A stretch of DNA of 64,000 nucleotides from Lentinula raphanica (taxonomy: Eukaryota > Basidiomycota > Agaricomycetes > Agaricales > Omphalotaceae): positions 235,890 to 299,889 of the forward strand of contig JANVFP010000049.1 of the NCBI GenBank assembly GCA_027919835.1, read 5' to 3'. Numbering within the stretch: position 1 is the first letter of the stretch; each line of letters starts with the position of its first letter. The position numbers and the translations under genes are program-made. Positions 24,984 to 37,873 of the stretch are shown here, piece by piece. The notes under the pieces were generated by a model, which worked only from the letters and a program-made list of their open reading frames with translations, was not told the origin of the DNA and made no database searches.

Positions 24984-26420
24984 GCTGGTTTTTGATGAGG
25001 ATGAAGATGAAGGTAAACTTCAGGGGATGCGATATCGTTCGCACGATTAGACGCCCGCTGTAAAATTTTTGTCGTCTTCCGCCAGTCTTCCGCCCAAGCT
25101 TCCGTCGAGCTTCTGAAGGATTCATCATTCAAGCGCTTCCTCCTGCAGCCTGGATCAAGTTTTGACTCTGACACTGCTGTGAAGCCTCCAAAATAGTGCT
25201 TGCACTCGACAGTGTGGTTTACACTCTTTTACACTAGTGTAGTTACTACTGTAACAATCCTCCCTTCTGAGTGATCTCTCAAGTTTCAAATTTCAACCAC
25301 CGAACCCAAGTCCATCACTGTGCTGCCCTAGTGCTGCCGCCCGCTGCGACTGGCTATGTAACCTCTCATTCTCAACACATAAGTACTTCAAGACTGGCTT
25401 CAGCTTGAATTTTGAAAGCTGGAAGATGAAGCCTTTTGAAGCCAGAAACATTGAACATAACACTGACAGGACAACGGACACACCATTTATATGATCATTG
25501 TTGTTAATTTTCATTGAGGACTACATACAACAAGAGGCAACGAAAAAAAATCCATCAGACGAGCACTACCCTCGCTGGCAAGGTTGGCAGAAGACCTAAC
25601 GGACTTCCGCTCAAACCAGGCCAAACTTCCTCGAAACTGTGCACAGTTATGTTCTCTGTATACGAGAGAGCGCGACTATCATCGTCTGGATTTGAAGAAG
25701 TGGCATTTGTAAAAATGCGAGACTCGGTCAGTTTCTATAAAAAGATCCTGATGAGTATGTTCTGAAGAAAAAGGAAAGCAGGAGGTGCGCCTTATATAGG
25801 CCTGCGAGGCTGGTCCGTGCGCCGATCAATTATGTAAGCCACGTGCTTCCCATTAGCGCGCACTTCAACAGACGTTCAACTTGACTCCCGCATCGACTAC
25901 AATGTACAAAATCGTACTCATTCCAAACTCTATCATACCTACTTTCACGACACGTCCCAACGCGTGATGCTTTGAACCCGGTTCTACTTCGCCAGCTATG
26001 AATCTTCGAAGGTATGATGGATTTCATTCGTCATTCCCGTGAACTCTTTGGCTGTTCGACTTCCATCAAGTACGGGACTTTTCGGCTTTCGGCTCGCTTT
26101 AACAACTATGTATGTACATCTTCCTTCCATTCCGATGCCTATTGTTGGGCATCTATGATATGCTGTGCAGAGGCTTGATCAGCCTTCATATGCTGGCCAC
26201 AAGGCGCGGTACTGCGCAAATGCCGGATAGGCCACACTTTATCGTTGTTCTTCTATGTTGATGTATCATATAACTTCTTCTAGTCATCGTGTAACCCTTC
26301 AACAACTATGTACCGAGCACATCGGATACAAACGAGGCTTTATACTGTAGCAGTCGTTTTCACAGAGAAGAATCAAGGTCTCATTCTTCTGCCACTCAGG
26401 CTTTCTATCTCTCCTGCTGG
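24984..26420. other. Intergenic region, no gene supported
   Basis: Likely promoter of NOG1 (minus) and of the membrane protein at 26421 (plus). A plus-strand open frame at 25514-25765 has no recognisable domain. No repeat structure was recognised. Confidence 0.45.
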
Positions 26421-27893
26421 ATGTCTTCACAAACAACATTTCCTATCGATGCTGCTCAGTTAACAAGCGTTATCACTGAAGGGATCTTCTACGGGCCAGT
26501 TTGACTCATGTTCCTGTGAACTTCATCGCTGATATGTGTTATCTTCCCATTTAGTGAAACAATTTCTAAAAACAACGCTTTCGCAGCTCTGACATTGTGA
26601 TTTTTGACAAACTAGGGATCTATCTCGTCACTTTCTTTGCCTGCATCCGCGACCTTCTCTTCTGCAACAGCTATGATATCTTTGTGATCAAACCTCGAAA
26701 AGACATACACTTCAATATGCTCGTTGGTGCATTTTGTCTCTTATTCTTCGCAACACTGGATATCGCTGCCGGGATCAGGCTGAATCTTCGGGTCTTTCTG
26801 TACCTGCGAGGAAATACTGTGGATGACTTTGGGGATATAGCATATTGGGTGAATGTCCTCAAAATGGTCACCTTTGTAGGACAGATGATCACAGGAGACG
26901 CAATCCTGGTGAGCTTTGTGTTAACTCACAATCTTCGTATAGGAGTTCATGTCGTTCAAGCTGTATCGTTGTTGGGTAATATATGGCAGAAATTTCTGGG
27001 TAATCTCTGCTCCCGCTATGATGTTAGCTGCAGAATTAGGTGCGTTCTTGACAAACTACCCCGAGACTGAGCTGTACCTTATCACGAAGAGTAGTCTGTG
27101 GATGCCTTGAAATCTACACCGAATCCACATTCGGATCCGACATGACTTTTGTCGTATCGAAACAATTCACACCATACATCTTCTCCGTTGTTGCTTTGAC
27201 ATTTTCCATGAACGTAATTGTGACCTGTGAGTAATGCTGTTTGTCTTCCGTCGTTCGATTTTTTCACGTTCGGGTTACAGCCCTTATCATCTGGCGTATC
27301 CGGTCGATCATGAACAACACGAAGAAGCTGTTTCCTTCTTGTACACGCCGCAGTCCCCTCGAAAATGCGGGCTGTATTATGCTTGATTCTGGGGTATTGT
27401 ATACAGGCTCGACGTTGATCATGCTCATCACATACATCTTCGCCAATAACGCGAGTTACCTTGTTTCCGACTGTGTAAGTTCTCCAATCATATGCATACA
27501 ACGATCTGGAGTACTCACTTGGCGAGGTAATTATAGCTAGTTCAAATCATTGTGAGTCTCATCTCAGCATCGATGCTCTCCGAGTCTATCATATCCAAGT
27601 TCTCATCGCCTCGTTCTTGATCTCATATCATGCAGGGAATTACTTTCAATGTCATAATTAACCGCGTCGGTCGTGGTCAAGCTACTTGTACTCGAGTATT
27701 CGATGAGAAACCGCGCGCAAGGCTTTCAGGACAGAGTTCACTGCATCCCGAAAAAACTTTCTCTCAGCCGTTGCAATTTGCTGCGAATGCATCGTTTGCT
27801 GATAGTGATATCGAGAGGTTTTCCGAAAGCCCTACAGTGTACGATCAAGCGAGTACTCTCACACTTCCCACTAAAACGCACCCTGCTCAATAA
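26421..27893 (+). CDS. Seven-transmembrane-type Agaricomycete membrane protein
   Basis: Member of a large mushroom family of seven-helix membrane proteins of unknown function. Exons supported: 26421 to about 26496 (MSSQTTFPIDAAQLTSVITE), 26616-26908 (YLVTFFACIRDLLF; VGAFCLLFFATLDIAAGIR), 26961-27039 (LYRCWVIYGRNFWVISAPA), 27095-27226 (EIYTESTFGSDMTF; YIFSVVALTFSMNVIVT), 27281-27474 (LIIWRIRSIMNNTKK; GVLYTGSTLIMLITYIF), 27537-27551 (LVQII) and 27637-27893 (GITFNVIINRVGRG, then a hydrophilic tail). The LYRCW and VQIIGITFN motifs are the family hallmarks. The fifteen-base exon LVQII is flanked by good splice sites. The first intron is not clean: no GT donor gives the phase needed to enter GIYLVTF, so the first exon is less certain or damaged. 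Confidence 0.72.
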
Positions 27894-28709
27894 TTCACTC
27901 CGATTCGACCTGAAACAAATGCCTCTGCCAATAGAATATTACCCGAACTAATCCTTGTATATGTGGTATAATAGATAAGTAATTTTTTTCGCCTACAAAC
28001 TGTGCTTGTACACGAGCAGACCATAATCTCAACTTAAGTATATCGAAGGTGCTACTAATTTTCTGTCATCGTTCACGGAGTTCTGTCGGCTTCTACTGCT
28101 AGAGTATACATGAAGTTTACCTCTTTCAGTATTCAGAAATCTAACCTGGTGAGCAAATTGTTGTCGCTATCGTTTCATCGATTATCGATTGATGATCTGT
28201 ACTTAGATTGAATGCTGGCACATTGTGCTTCGGTGTTCGTGAAGCCACTTGGCCAGCTGCAAATAAGTATAGTGTCCACTACTATCACTAGCAGGCTCTG
28301 GCCATACAGAATCACGGCTTGCACCTATACATATCTTCTAAGTGTGAATTTTGGAGGCGGGTAATCCCATACAGCCACCGCCGCATGGTTTCAGCGTTCG
28401 TATGCGAGAACATTCAATAGGTATGATGAGGATCATACATTGATGCGCTTATTTTTCTCTGTTTGTCTGGGCAACTTTCCAGATAAAGACCCGCTTTTTG
28501 TAACGCTTCCCTCTTTACCCAACGACTGCCATCTTCCCTTGCTGGTCAAGGAAAAGAAATCTTCGACGTTTGTTCTTCCTCAAAAGTCACGTTTACATCA
28601 TCCATCTTCAATCTATTATTCGGTAAGAGGGTTTGACGACTGGCTTCAATCCTATCGAGACCTGACGCTCAGTTCTTACTAGCATACATATTCGCGTTCC
28701 CTGTCAGAT
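27894..28709. repeat. Intergenic DNA with relic of a DUF6534 3' end
   Basis: The stretch at about 27980-28420 resembles 29930-30300, the 3' flank and last codons of the DUF6534 gene. Shared landmarks are TGTACAC-AGCAGACCATA and the GGAGGCGGGTAA track that encodes the terminal YPPPK on the minus strand. On the minus strand near 28350 the relic reads VWDYPPPKFTL. It is not a complete gene. The rest is probably the leader of the secreted protein at 28710. Confidence 0.5.
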
Positions 28710-29530
28710 ATGCGTTCGAATAGCTCCGCTTTCTATGCTCTTATGTGCTTGAGCGCCATCCTCCACATAGTCTGTGGCAGCCCTGTGCCTCAGGCTCCAA
28801 GTAGCAGCTCAGACCAAGGCAGGGATTCTCCACCTCCCGGTCAAAGCACGTCGAACGGTCATCCGACCAGACCAGTCGACGTCATCACTGTCTTACCTCC
28901 AACGAAAGGAAAATCTGAGCTTCATCCATCGATTCCGTTCGATATTTTGACCCCTTTGCTCGACAATCACGTCAATCCAGGCGTCAATCTCTATGCACGC
29001 ACCAAACTCAAATCCTTATTTCCCGAAATTGATGTACCTCCTGATGACGCTGTCGACTGTATTCATATCGACCACTCATCCGGAAAGGATCCTCTTCCTT
29101 TGATGAAGAAGTCTATCGATGCCGATACGGAATTAGTGGTGTACCTCTATGATTTTTACCTTCATCGTGGAACTCCTCAGATTCACGGTACTGCCCACGT
29201 CTTCCTCGTAATCGTGAAAGGTCCAGATGGCCATCCGAAAGTGGACCGATCAAGGTCTGCGATGGATATCTACATTAATGGGTACCCTCGGTCTTATACC
29301 CTGCTTCGCATTGGGCCGGTGCGTAAGAGGTCGATTACACGAATGGTTTAATACTAACCCTAAACAATCTTTGATGCAACATTCTCCAGAAAATGCCTTA
29401 TCACTTTGTCGATTCCGACCCCGATGATCCCAAGGGGGCAGGTCTCAAGGTGGTGGCCACAGGTGCGGGTCAGAATGGTGCGGGACAGAATGCCGCGGGA
29501 CGGAATGGTCATGGTGCTCCTCATAACTAG
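28710..29530 (+). CDS. Small secreted protein of unknown function
   Basis: Exons 28710-29318 and 29390-29530 join in frame to give 249 residues. The signal peptide is FYALMCLSAILHIVCGSP, followed by a Pro/Ser-rich spacer (SSSSDQGRDSPPPGQSTS). The body contains SIPFDILTPLLDNHVNPGVNL, a Cys at DAVDCIHID, and a strand-rich region DTELVVYLYDFYLHRGTPQIHG. The second exon encodes KMPYHFVDSDPDDPKGAGLKVV and a Gly/Asn-rich tail with the near-repeat GQNGAGQNAAGRNG. I do not recognise the family. The layout (signal, Pro/Ser spacer, small body) resembles the duplicated gene at 60180, but no clear sequence similarity was seen. Confidence 0.65.
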
Positions 29531-30278
29531 CACGATAAGAGTATGTTCTAGAGGAGAGGAAGAGAAAGAGGGGCCGAGAGGTGTGGAGAACAAGAAGAAG
29601 GTAGAGGGTCCAGGAACTTTGTCTTCATCGAAGGGTTGAGAGAAGCAATTCAGAATGGTATTGGACACTATGAACCCCCATCTTCCACTAGACCCTGTAG
29701 TTGGACGTTGTCGGTGTTCAAATGTTCAATCGTGTAATCTCATCCCAAAATCTTATGACAAAACTCAAATTGTTTGTATGTTGAATTCGAAGCGGCAAGA
29801 GCCTATGAGAGGTTTCCCAATTGTTATCCTGCGAATGATGATAGATTCCTTTCTTACCTGAGCCTCAAGACTCCAGGACTTAAGGGGCAAGCGTCATTCA
29901 CTATGACCTGCAACAACTTGGTTAGGAACAGGCAAGTGACTTGTTTGTACACCAGCAGACCATAGTTCCACTGCAAAGAGAAACTCGTACAAAATAAATA
30001 CTAGGAGCATATACCAAAGATGCTGACAATCATCTGTCAATTCTATCGGCTTCAACAACTGCTACATGGAGTGATGATATAAAGCAAAAAGCGCGATTGT
30101 TGTGTAGGCTTTTCTAGTATGAAACAGTCCACTGAGGTAAATACATTCTTTCTTTCTTGACTAATAGAGAATCCCGACACTTCAGACTTCATGCCAAGGC
30201 CAGACATTGAAGACTATATAGGGACAACTAGCAAATAGTAATACCTTAGAATCACAGTCTGCCATTTAGTAGTATTCG
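29531..30278. other. Intergenic between convergent genes
   Basis: 3' flank of the secreted-protein gene and of the DUF6534 gene. The part from about 29930 is one copy of the segment also present near 27980-28150. No gene recognised. Confidence 0.45.
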
Positions 30279-32375
30279 CTAATTGTAGATTTTAGGAGGC
30301 GGGTAAATAGCTTCGACAGCCTCGTTATCGGTGACCGTAGTTTGAGAAACTAGAATATTGAATTCTCTTGGTGCACTGGTGGCAGTTGTTTCGCGGATTT
30401 TCAACCTATCCTGTACCCTTCGCAAAGGATTGAGTGGGTAAGAAGACTGTTCACACTGATTCTCGGAGTCTTCTTGACTAATTCTTAGTACCTAGAAGGT
30501 ATTCAGAACTCTAGCCACAAACCAATTTCAAACTGAACCACCTGTTGTGAATTCTGAAAGGATAAAGGGCCGACTGGTGAATTTAGGTATGTGGATGAGT
30601 TGAGGCAACTTACATGTCTTGAGCTTCATGAATTTGCAACCTTGGTGAGTTCGGAGGAGGTAAAGTCATTCAAAAAGAGAGCATTGGGCTCATTCGAATT
30701 CTTCGCCTCGGCGTCCCTGGATGAACGGCGTGCATTTAATCTATGTATACACTAGATTAGCAACAAGAGTAGCGGTGGGGTTTTGAACCCATGCCATGAT
30801 ACTGACGAGCTGAGAAGTGTACTTGTATATAGCTTGCTAACTGTCAGGTCCCATGCCAAAAAACTGTCTCGCCTTGAGCACACTTGCGAACTTGACTATA
30901 ACGTATATCCCTCACATAGTAGTGTTCTTCAGAATTCGATCAATACAGCTAGAAAGCAATGAGCTGCGGCATACTGGATGAGACGCACCGAAACACTTAA
31001 GAATACAATGTTATCCGCTAAGGTCGCCAATGTGGTGAGTGATCCTGTCTGTACAGTGACTTCAAATATACCGTATGACCCCTGTTTAGTCCTGGAATCT
31101 CCAGATGTAGTTCGTTAGTAGCTACCTCTGATAATACGATCAATCTGAGCCTTCATGAATGAGAAGCGCGATCGCCTTTTTGTCTGGAAATGCACCGAGT
31201 AAGCGTTGAGATTCTTGATCAATTAGATCCCAATATACCAAACCATATACAAGACAACAGGAAATGACAACATCGGCAACTGCAGAGCTGATGAGCCAGA
31301 GAGATGGTGCCCCATGGATATCATCAAGTTTCGCCAGTTGGGGAGTTTTTTGTATGGCGAACTGGAGCCAAATGCTACCGGCTGTGAGACCAATAAATAC
31401 AAAAAGAGAACCAACTTCTCCACCAATTGTACATACCCAGCGAAGACAGTGAGAGTAGGAGAATACCAGCAGCTGGTATGACTGTCCCCATGATAATATG
31501 GATGCGCCAAGCCATGAACATTTGTACCGGGGTTGATATAATTGTCTTAATCGTTGATGCGTTAGAGCTACACGGGACGCGAAGAAACACTATTTACAGT
31601 GCTTATGCCATCTAGTATGTTTGTGCATGATTGAAAGTTTAGCGAGGAATAATATCGATGGCACCAGCTTGGGACGCACCAAAACGTAAAGCTAGATAGA
31701 GTCACAACTTGAAGTCTTAGATGATTCAAACTTGATACGTTGATTCACTGCACGTACTCCAGGGGGTGTTAAGGGTAGAATTTGGATCATCTAGTAGATA
31801 GCACAGGTATATGTTCGTGATAAGTTCCTTCCAATGAAGAGAATTGAACTTGCTGCCTACCAGACTTGAGCAAGAACGGCTCGAATATCAACCCGATATC
31901 AGAGATACTATTGATTGTCTCGGCAACAAAGAGATAAAGGACCTAGTAAGGAAAAATCAGCGAGGTTCCAGCACTCCATTGGCGATCACGACACAAAGAA
32001 CGTACGAATAGCTTGATCCACAGTTTGTCGCTGTATTTTGTAAGTCACGGTGAGTCTCAGGACAAATAACTACTACCTTTTGGAAATTCGGTAATACGTG
32101 TAAATCTATTAACAGAGTCGAGATCAGAAACTACCGTCAATCAACGTTCAACCCCGGCGGGCTCCCCTACCTGAGCAACGACAATCTAGAGGACCAGTGA
32201 GAATGGATCCCTAGAAACCCAGTAGACTAGTACTCACCCCATACAAGAAGACGTCGAGGAGCATTCCTATAAAGATCGGTGTGTAGCTTATCAAATAACT
32301 GATTACCATGCTGCAAATCGCACAACGCAACGAGCAAACTTACACTCCAATGATAGAGGGAGGACTTGGAGGCAT
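30279..32375 (-). CDS. DUF6534-type multi-pass membrane protein
   Basis: Mushroom-specific membrane family of unknown function, with many short exons. In order on the minus strand: MPPSPPSIIG (start 32375), MVISYLISYTPIFIGMLLDVF, IVVAQ, IYTYYRISK, DKLWIKLF, VLYLFVAETINSISDIGLIF, TIISTPVQMFMAWRIHIIMG, PAAGILLLSLSSLG, then LWLISSAVADVVISCCLVYG. Next come TVQTGSLTTLATLADNIVFLS, SKLYTSTLLSSLNARRSSRDA and a cytoplasmic tail ending EAVEAIYPPPKIYN (stop 30279-30281). These match the family order (TPVQ-AWRI, ADV/ADI, TVQTG, SKLY-N-LLSSLN). Splices in the middle (31620-31860) are unresolved, so damage there cannot be excluded. A 12-base exon (NSQQ) before the tail is inferred. Confidence 0.68.
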
Positions 32376-33285
32376 CTTGAAGGGCAAGGTTAGTCTTCGG
32401 GGAGTTATCAACAAAGGCACGTTAAGTACCTATTGGCGCAAACGATAGTAGTTAGGAGCTGCGATTGTAGCAAGTTCAAGGAATTCAGACATCGAAGTAA
32501 GGGATTGATCATCATTGAGCTGATTCTTGAAGCGAGCAATCTTCGTATATCTGTTCGTGAGATGAGATGGTCCCGGTTTGCACCGGTAAGATCAGCTAGG
32601 TCGTTTGATTAACATGAGGACGAGGGTGACTCGTTACTCCATTATCCAAAAAAAACAAGGTCAGTCGTATTTGGACTATGACCTCGAACAAACCCGGTAA
32701 GGCGGGGAGCATGATCATACTATGCCAAAACAGAGCTTGCTTTCTGAAAGCAGCCAGAAAGGAGCACAGGAATGATATCGTTCTCGACATCCCATCTTCA
32801 AGATTGAACGTCATACAAGTTTAGAGCATTCCATGAGATGATCTAGATCTGGGCAACATTTCAAGTCACCGGAAGCCAAATGTTCGTTGGCACTGGCTTG
32901 TACCAGGGCTGAATATCAGAAGTTCGTAAGTCGTAGCGGCATTTGGGTGACTAAAACGAGACTCCTTTGGGATCACGGTAGAGAGGTTGATGTACTGCCG
33001 CGTTACCCAGAGGTGCTAAACAAGTCATCGCATTGGATTACCAGTCACAAAAGGGCTAACATAAGCTAACCTCAACTAGTATACCAGAAGAGGGTGCGTT
33101 ATTAAGCGTCCAAGTGTTCTCCTTCGCATAAATATCTGTCTTGTTCAATGCCTTCGTCGACGGGCTATGATTCATTGACTGTCCAGCAAACCACATGAAA
33201 TTATCCTTCAACATTCTCGTTGGGAACCCGGAAAGTTAACCGTAAAGGTAAAGATAAAGATAGAAGTCGCGGCATCGATTCGCAT
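32376..33285. other. Intergenic region; possible unrecognised exon
   Basis: No complete gene. On the minus strand near 33200-33075 an ATG-led stretch reads MWFAGQSMNHSPSTKALNK and continues ENTWTLNNAPSSG, which looks coding. No following exon could be chained, so it may be a relic. Confidence 0.4.
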
Positions 33286-36143
33286 CTACGTCAGTCCTGT
33301 TTGGGCGACATGCTGTCGGATGATGGCTTCTCCAACTGCAGAAAGACATTGATGAGCCTGTGCGTAGAACTTGATATCATTCTGGAAGACTTACCGTTGA
33401 CGATGATGCTTTGCGTGGCTTTTATGTCCTGCGTTGAACGAAATCACAACCAGCTTCTAGACGGTAATCAACTAAGAAAGCGTACCAGCATTGATGTGAA
33501 ATGCTGGCATCAGAATGGTCAATAAAAAGCTAATAACGTGCGTGATGACATGAGAACATACCAAATACAACGACCGGTTCGAGACATCTTTCCGTTTGTG
33601 CACTTGCATAAAATGAGCCCGGAAATAACTCGCGACGTCGTCGTATTTGTTGGGGCGGTTACCATATGACTGGGACAAGAGAAACGAAGTTCAGTTCTTT
33701 CTGCATCAACAAAGTTGAATCTGACAGAAAGGAAAGACCCACGGTGATACTGTGATATCGGTATCGGTATGAGGAGAACACGAGGGGGACAAAACAATCA
33801 GAAAACGATCAGTCAGTCAGCGATAGTAGTCATGAACGAAACACGTACTATTTTTGTACCCGGATACCAGCTTTCAGTTTAGCTTTGAGGACGTCCGTCT
33901 GATGAGGAACAGAAGCGTTAGCAATGGTGTAATCGTAAAAGGGCGGTGTGGCTAGATGTAACAGGGTCCTCGCAGGATCAATAAACGGGAAAGTAGAAAG
34001 CAGCGAATACAGACGGTAGGAAGGAATTGCCGTTCACGATTATCACTGCTTTACTGTACGAAGAGGTTTGAATATTGGGAAGGTACGAACCTTGTTAAGC
34101 ATCAGTACTAGATGTGCCTTTTTCAGTAGCTTATTCGAGCATATCGCGGTGAAAAGCTGCAGCGAGTCATCAATCCTAGACCGAGGAACGTCAGAATTGA
34201 CCAGCAGACGGTTTATATCACGGAGACGATGAGAAGAGCACGATGGCTTCGGTCGATATATGTTATGCAAATTGATCGTCGCTCAATGGAGGATTGAAAG
34301 GAAGAAAGACAGGAAGTTTTTAAACAGCTCCGGATAAAGACTCACCGATTCGTCCGTGGATCTTCCTCCAGATACTGGTCGAACGCTGATATAGGTGCGA
34401 GGAAGATGATTGCTGTCGCTGTGAATGAATGATATATGAGGCGTCAATCCCAGAATTTTAACGAAAATAACACTGATTCTTACCATCTTCGAAATAAGGA
34501 ACCCAAGCATGCCTCTACAAAATTGAAACCAACCGTCAGAAATTCTCGTCACATGTGAACAGTTGCTCTGCACACACACCATTCCTCTCTGCAAGAAAAA
34601 GAAAAAGATAGATCAGTCCTGAGTGATTGAAGGAGGGAAGAATGATAGTTGGTGTCGCGGAGTCGTGGAGTCAAGCGAAAAATCTGACTGGAATGACGAC
34701 TTACAGCACCTCCGACATCATATAACCTCCAATCATACATCGTTCCTCCTAGATTGATAGGAAACGAGTGTTCGATCACGCCCAGCGTCTGCAAGCGGAC
34801 GTTTAGAACGTCATCTGCAGCAGGTCCAAAGAATGAATCATCATCATCATCAAACAAGACAGGGTGGAAAACAATGTTTAACCCTCTATCATTGACGGAC
34901 AGAAAACCAAGAACAACTCACCGACGTTTGGCAGGTAATCCGGTTCTGCTATCCGTGCGATATGATCCAGGAAGCTGAAGAGATATTGGAATGGTCCATG
35001 TTCGAGAAGTAGGACCGTCCGTCCAATAGAATCCAACCGGTGAAGACGGGATACATTGCGAATGTGCAAGGATGGCACCGATTCCGAAATGAGAATTAGA
35101 GCAAGAGTAGTAGTAGGAATATGAGATTCAGATCCCCCGTGAGTAACGGCACTGAGACGAACAGACGAGTGTAAACCAACTCACAAAGGCGCACTTTCCT
35201 CCAACCTCAACTTTCTCATCTGAATCAACTTTTTGACAGTACCATGAGCCCAGAGCGCCTGGATATCTTCCCGCGAGCTGTCCAACGCTTTCGCAGCCAG
35301 CCCAACCACGCCACCTGCGCTTCCTTTCCCAGCCCGTGCACCCTGATTGGATTGTAGCAAACCCTGCCACCCAGCACGAACAAAGACGCCTGTGAGCCCT
35401 CGGGAGAAACTGACTCCGCCTGAAAGCTCGGAGGCGAGTGAGTCGTGGAGTGCGACGAGGGGTAGGAGTCTTGTCCGGAGCACCGAAAGCGTTTCGAGTT
35501 CGGTAGATGACGGTCGGAAGATGTCCCGAGGAGCGGCGGATGGCTGACGAGGTTTTTGATGTTGGCGTTGAGCAGAGGAGGAAGTTGAGGAGGAGGGACC
35601 GGCAGAGGAAGGACCGGGTTCGTTGAGGTCTGGGTCAGAATCCACTCCACTGTCTTCATCTTCCGGGTGTGAAAGTTCGTAATCGATCTCATCAAGCATG
35701 GTTTTGACGGCTCGGATGATGTTGAAATGGACGATGGGCTTCCAGGACGGTCGTTCGCGGTCGAGGGACTTGGAGGCGTAGTAGATTTGGAACTGAGGAC
35801 GAGCTCAGAATCCTTCATGGTGTAAAAGCAATTTTACTCGACGAACCTGTTTTTGTAGTGTAGATTTTCCGCTCTCTGCTTGACCGAGAAGCATGACCTT
35901 GACCTGCTTACGCCGTGCTTCCTTCTGCCTCTGTGACTCTTTCTACGTAGACGTTCAGGATAAACCGAGGATACTTAGAATGGGCAAAAGACTGACTCGT
36001 AGTTCTTCATCAATCAAGTTGCTTATCCTCTGGGATTCTTCGTCGTAGAACCTATTCGCAGGTAGCAAAATACCTGAATCACCTTCGATCGACGCTGGAG
36101 CTGAGGAAGACCGGCCATGAGCTATTGGCACCGCTGAAGGCAT
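33286..36143 (-). CDS. Divergent heterotrimeric G-protein alpha subunit
   Basis: Guanine-nucleotide-binding signalling protein. The first exon starts MPSAVPIAHGRSSSAPAS. G1 is MLLGQAESGKSTLQKQ. A long insert follows (about 170 residues, Ser/Pro-rich and acidic: PGPSSAGPSSSTSSSAQRQ) within the region normally holding the helical domain. Switch I reads DDVLNVRLQTLGVIEHSF, with the Arg and Thr kept. G3 reads DVGGA, then RGM, then RHAWVPYFEDATAIIFLAPISAFDQYL. G4 is NKTD, followed by VLKAKLKAGIRVQKY. The C-terminal exons give HFTSMLDIKATQSIIVNVGE and AIIRQHVAQTGLT. The glutamine that catalyses GTP hydrolysis (DVGGQ in classical G-alpha) is alanine, and the N-terminus lacks the MGxxxS myristoylation motif. 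RGM is encoded by a nine-base exon. Divergent G-alpha genes of this type are known in Agaricomycetes; coupling is unknown. Confidence 0.85.
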
Positions 36144-37040
36144 TGCGACCTTGTCGTTCTAGTGTTCGACACTTGAAGAACTTGCGTTCAAGGTCCAGGA
36201 ATGGATGTTGCAACGAAGGAGGTTTGGGAAATATGGCGGAGGTGGTTAAAGGGAGATAGGATGGGAATGAGAACTCTAATCCAATTTATAGTTAGCACAG
36301 GAACAGCAAGATTTGATACGTTTTGAATTAGAACAGCGAAGTAAAATGCATGCTTGAAACTCGACAGGAATTGTACGAGGCTGTGAGGCTTTGTAGAATT
36401 GGGTTGATGATCAATTATGAGAGGGTTAGAAGGTCGCAGAGGCTATGGCTCTTATCGGAGAGTATAACAGTAAAAGCAGAAATTCAGTTTGCCACGTTCG
36501 CCGCGGCCGCAACAGTCGTCATTTTCCCACGCTCTTTCAACTCCTGTCCTGTCGGATTTCGCCCTTTTAGGCACAACCAAAACGGTTTTCTCAAGTTTTG
36601 TCGGTCTTGACATTTCTGATTTCCTCAAACTACTTCTCGACACTCAAGGCATTCCTAAAACTTACTCAGTGTTGTTCTCTGTCAAGAACAGGACTCTACG
36701 AACCCCGCTGCATCAGTCCATGGCACATGAATCACAACTCAACTCACATCTTCAAATATTTCAAGACCAGGCTGTTGATCCGATTCAAACTTAGCCTTTC
36801 ATTTGTCGTCCAAGGCTCAGCGTGCTGCTCTGGCACCTCACCCAACCCACAAACCTCGCAACGTCTTCGTTGCTCTACATAGTTCAAAGTTCAAACAGCA
36901 TGTGCACGACAACGACGAAGATCATCCCCCCTACTCCGACTCGAAACTCGAATCAGGACCGAGCTGCTGTGCAACGTGTTACACGTACATGATCAACAGG
37001 TATTGTTCCGCAAAACTCCAGCTAACTTCGATGTGTTTCA
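36144..37040. other. Intergenic region
   Basis: Upstream of the G-alpha gene. Short open frames only, none with a recognisable domain. Confidence 0.45.
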
Positions 37041-37520
37041 ATAGGTCATGCTACTAGTACTATATCGTACCGAAGAACACAGATGCAGATATCTATCTGG
37101 GACCAACTGCGCCTGCACCCGGGGGAAAAACTCCTGTGAGCTTGTTTCGTGATGCCGAGTGTTCGATCCAAAAACTTCGGGGCCTCTGGAAGCACTCTCG
37201 GTATGACTCGTGCCCTAATGCCCCGTATACTATCACACGGCTCAGAGTCATCGCTCTCCACAGACTCCACTCCCGGGGATGATTCTCCATGCTCGAGACT
37301 CAGAGGAATCATCTATCTATACCCTCTAATTCACGAAGCTTCTGTTCGAGGCTCCATCTGTTGAACTGTCAAAGGCGGTGACAATCAATACACGCATATG
37401 CTTGCCCTCTGCCAACAGTATCCACTCTTTTCCAAGCTACTATCATCATCATCATCATCATCAACGTCGCCTTCTTCTGTGTGATACGATGGTGCCGAAC
37501 CTTTTGTACGTATAGAACTT
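37041..37520 (-). pseudogene. Relic of a stalked membrane-protein paralogue (C-terminal part)
   Basis: On the minus strand this reads MIPLSLEHGESSPGVESVES and then DDSEPCDS, matching MISLSHRGSQEGSPRLVESVES plus DDTELS in the intact gene at 40289-41891. Forward landmarks also align: GGCGGTGACAATC, CCCTCTGCCA, TCCACTC and CCAAGCTACT occur in the same order in both. No signal-peptide, stalk or membrane exons remain. Old, decayed third copy of the array that follows. Confidence 0.65.
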
Positions 37521-37873
37521 CGCGCTTGAAACCCTCTTACCATTGAAAACATATCAAATACTCAGTCATATTAATGATCCCCTTGAAATCAACTGTCGAG
37601 CCCCTACTCGCTTTGAGATTCCTCAATTAATCGGGACGCGATGTATCGTGATGAACAGAGGCACTTGGGACAGACAACTCCGCCCCCATCTTCGTGAAGC
37701 ACTGTAGGCTATTACTTTAAGGTATGTGATAAGTTCAGTTCACTTCGTATTCTGATGTCCCACGAATGTTTTCAGACTACCAGATATTCTACGAATACAA
37801 ACATTCGTCTTGCGCTAGCGTTCAACTCGAATCCAGGAATATACGGTCGAATAACATAACAAATACATCTCAC

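Noticed and set aside
30760..30800. tRNA-like T-arm GGTTCAAAACCC on the minus strand
   Set aside because: No matching 5' acceptor strand or anticodon arm; the bases lie in an intron of the DUF6534 gene.
33075..33200. Possible first exon MWFAGQSMNHS
   Set aside because: No downstream exon could be joined; kept only as a remark in the intergenic entry.
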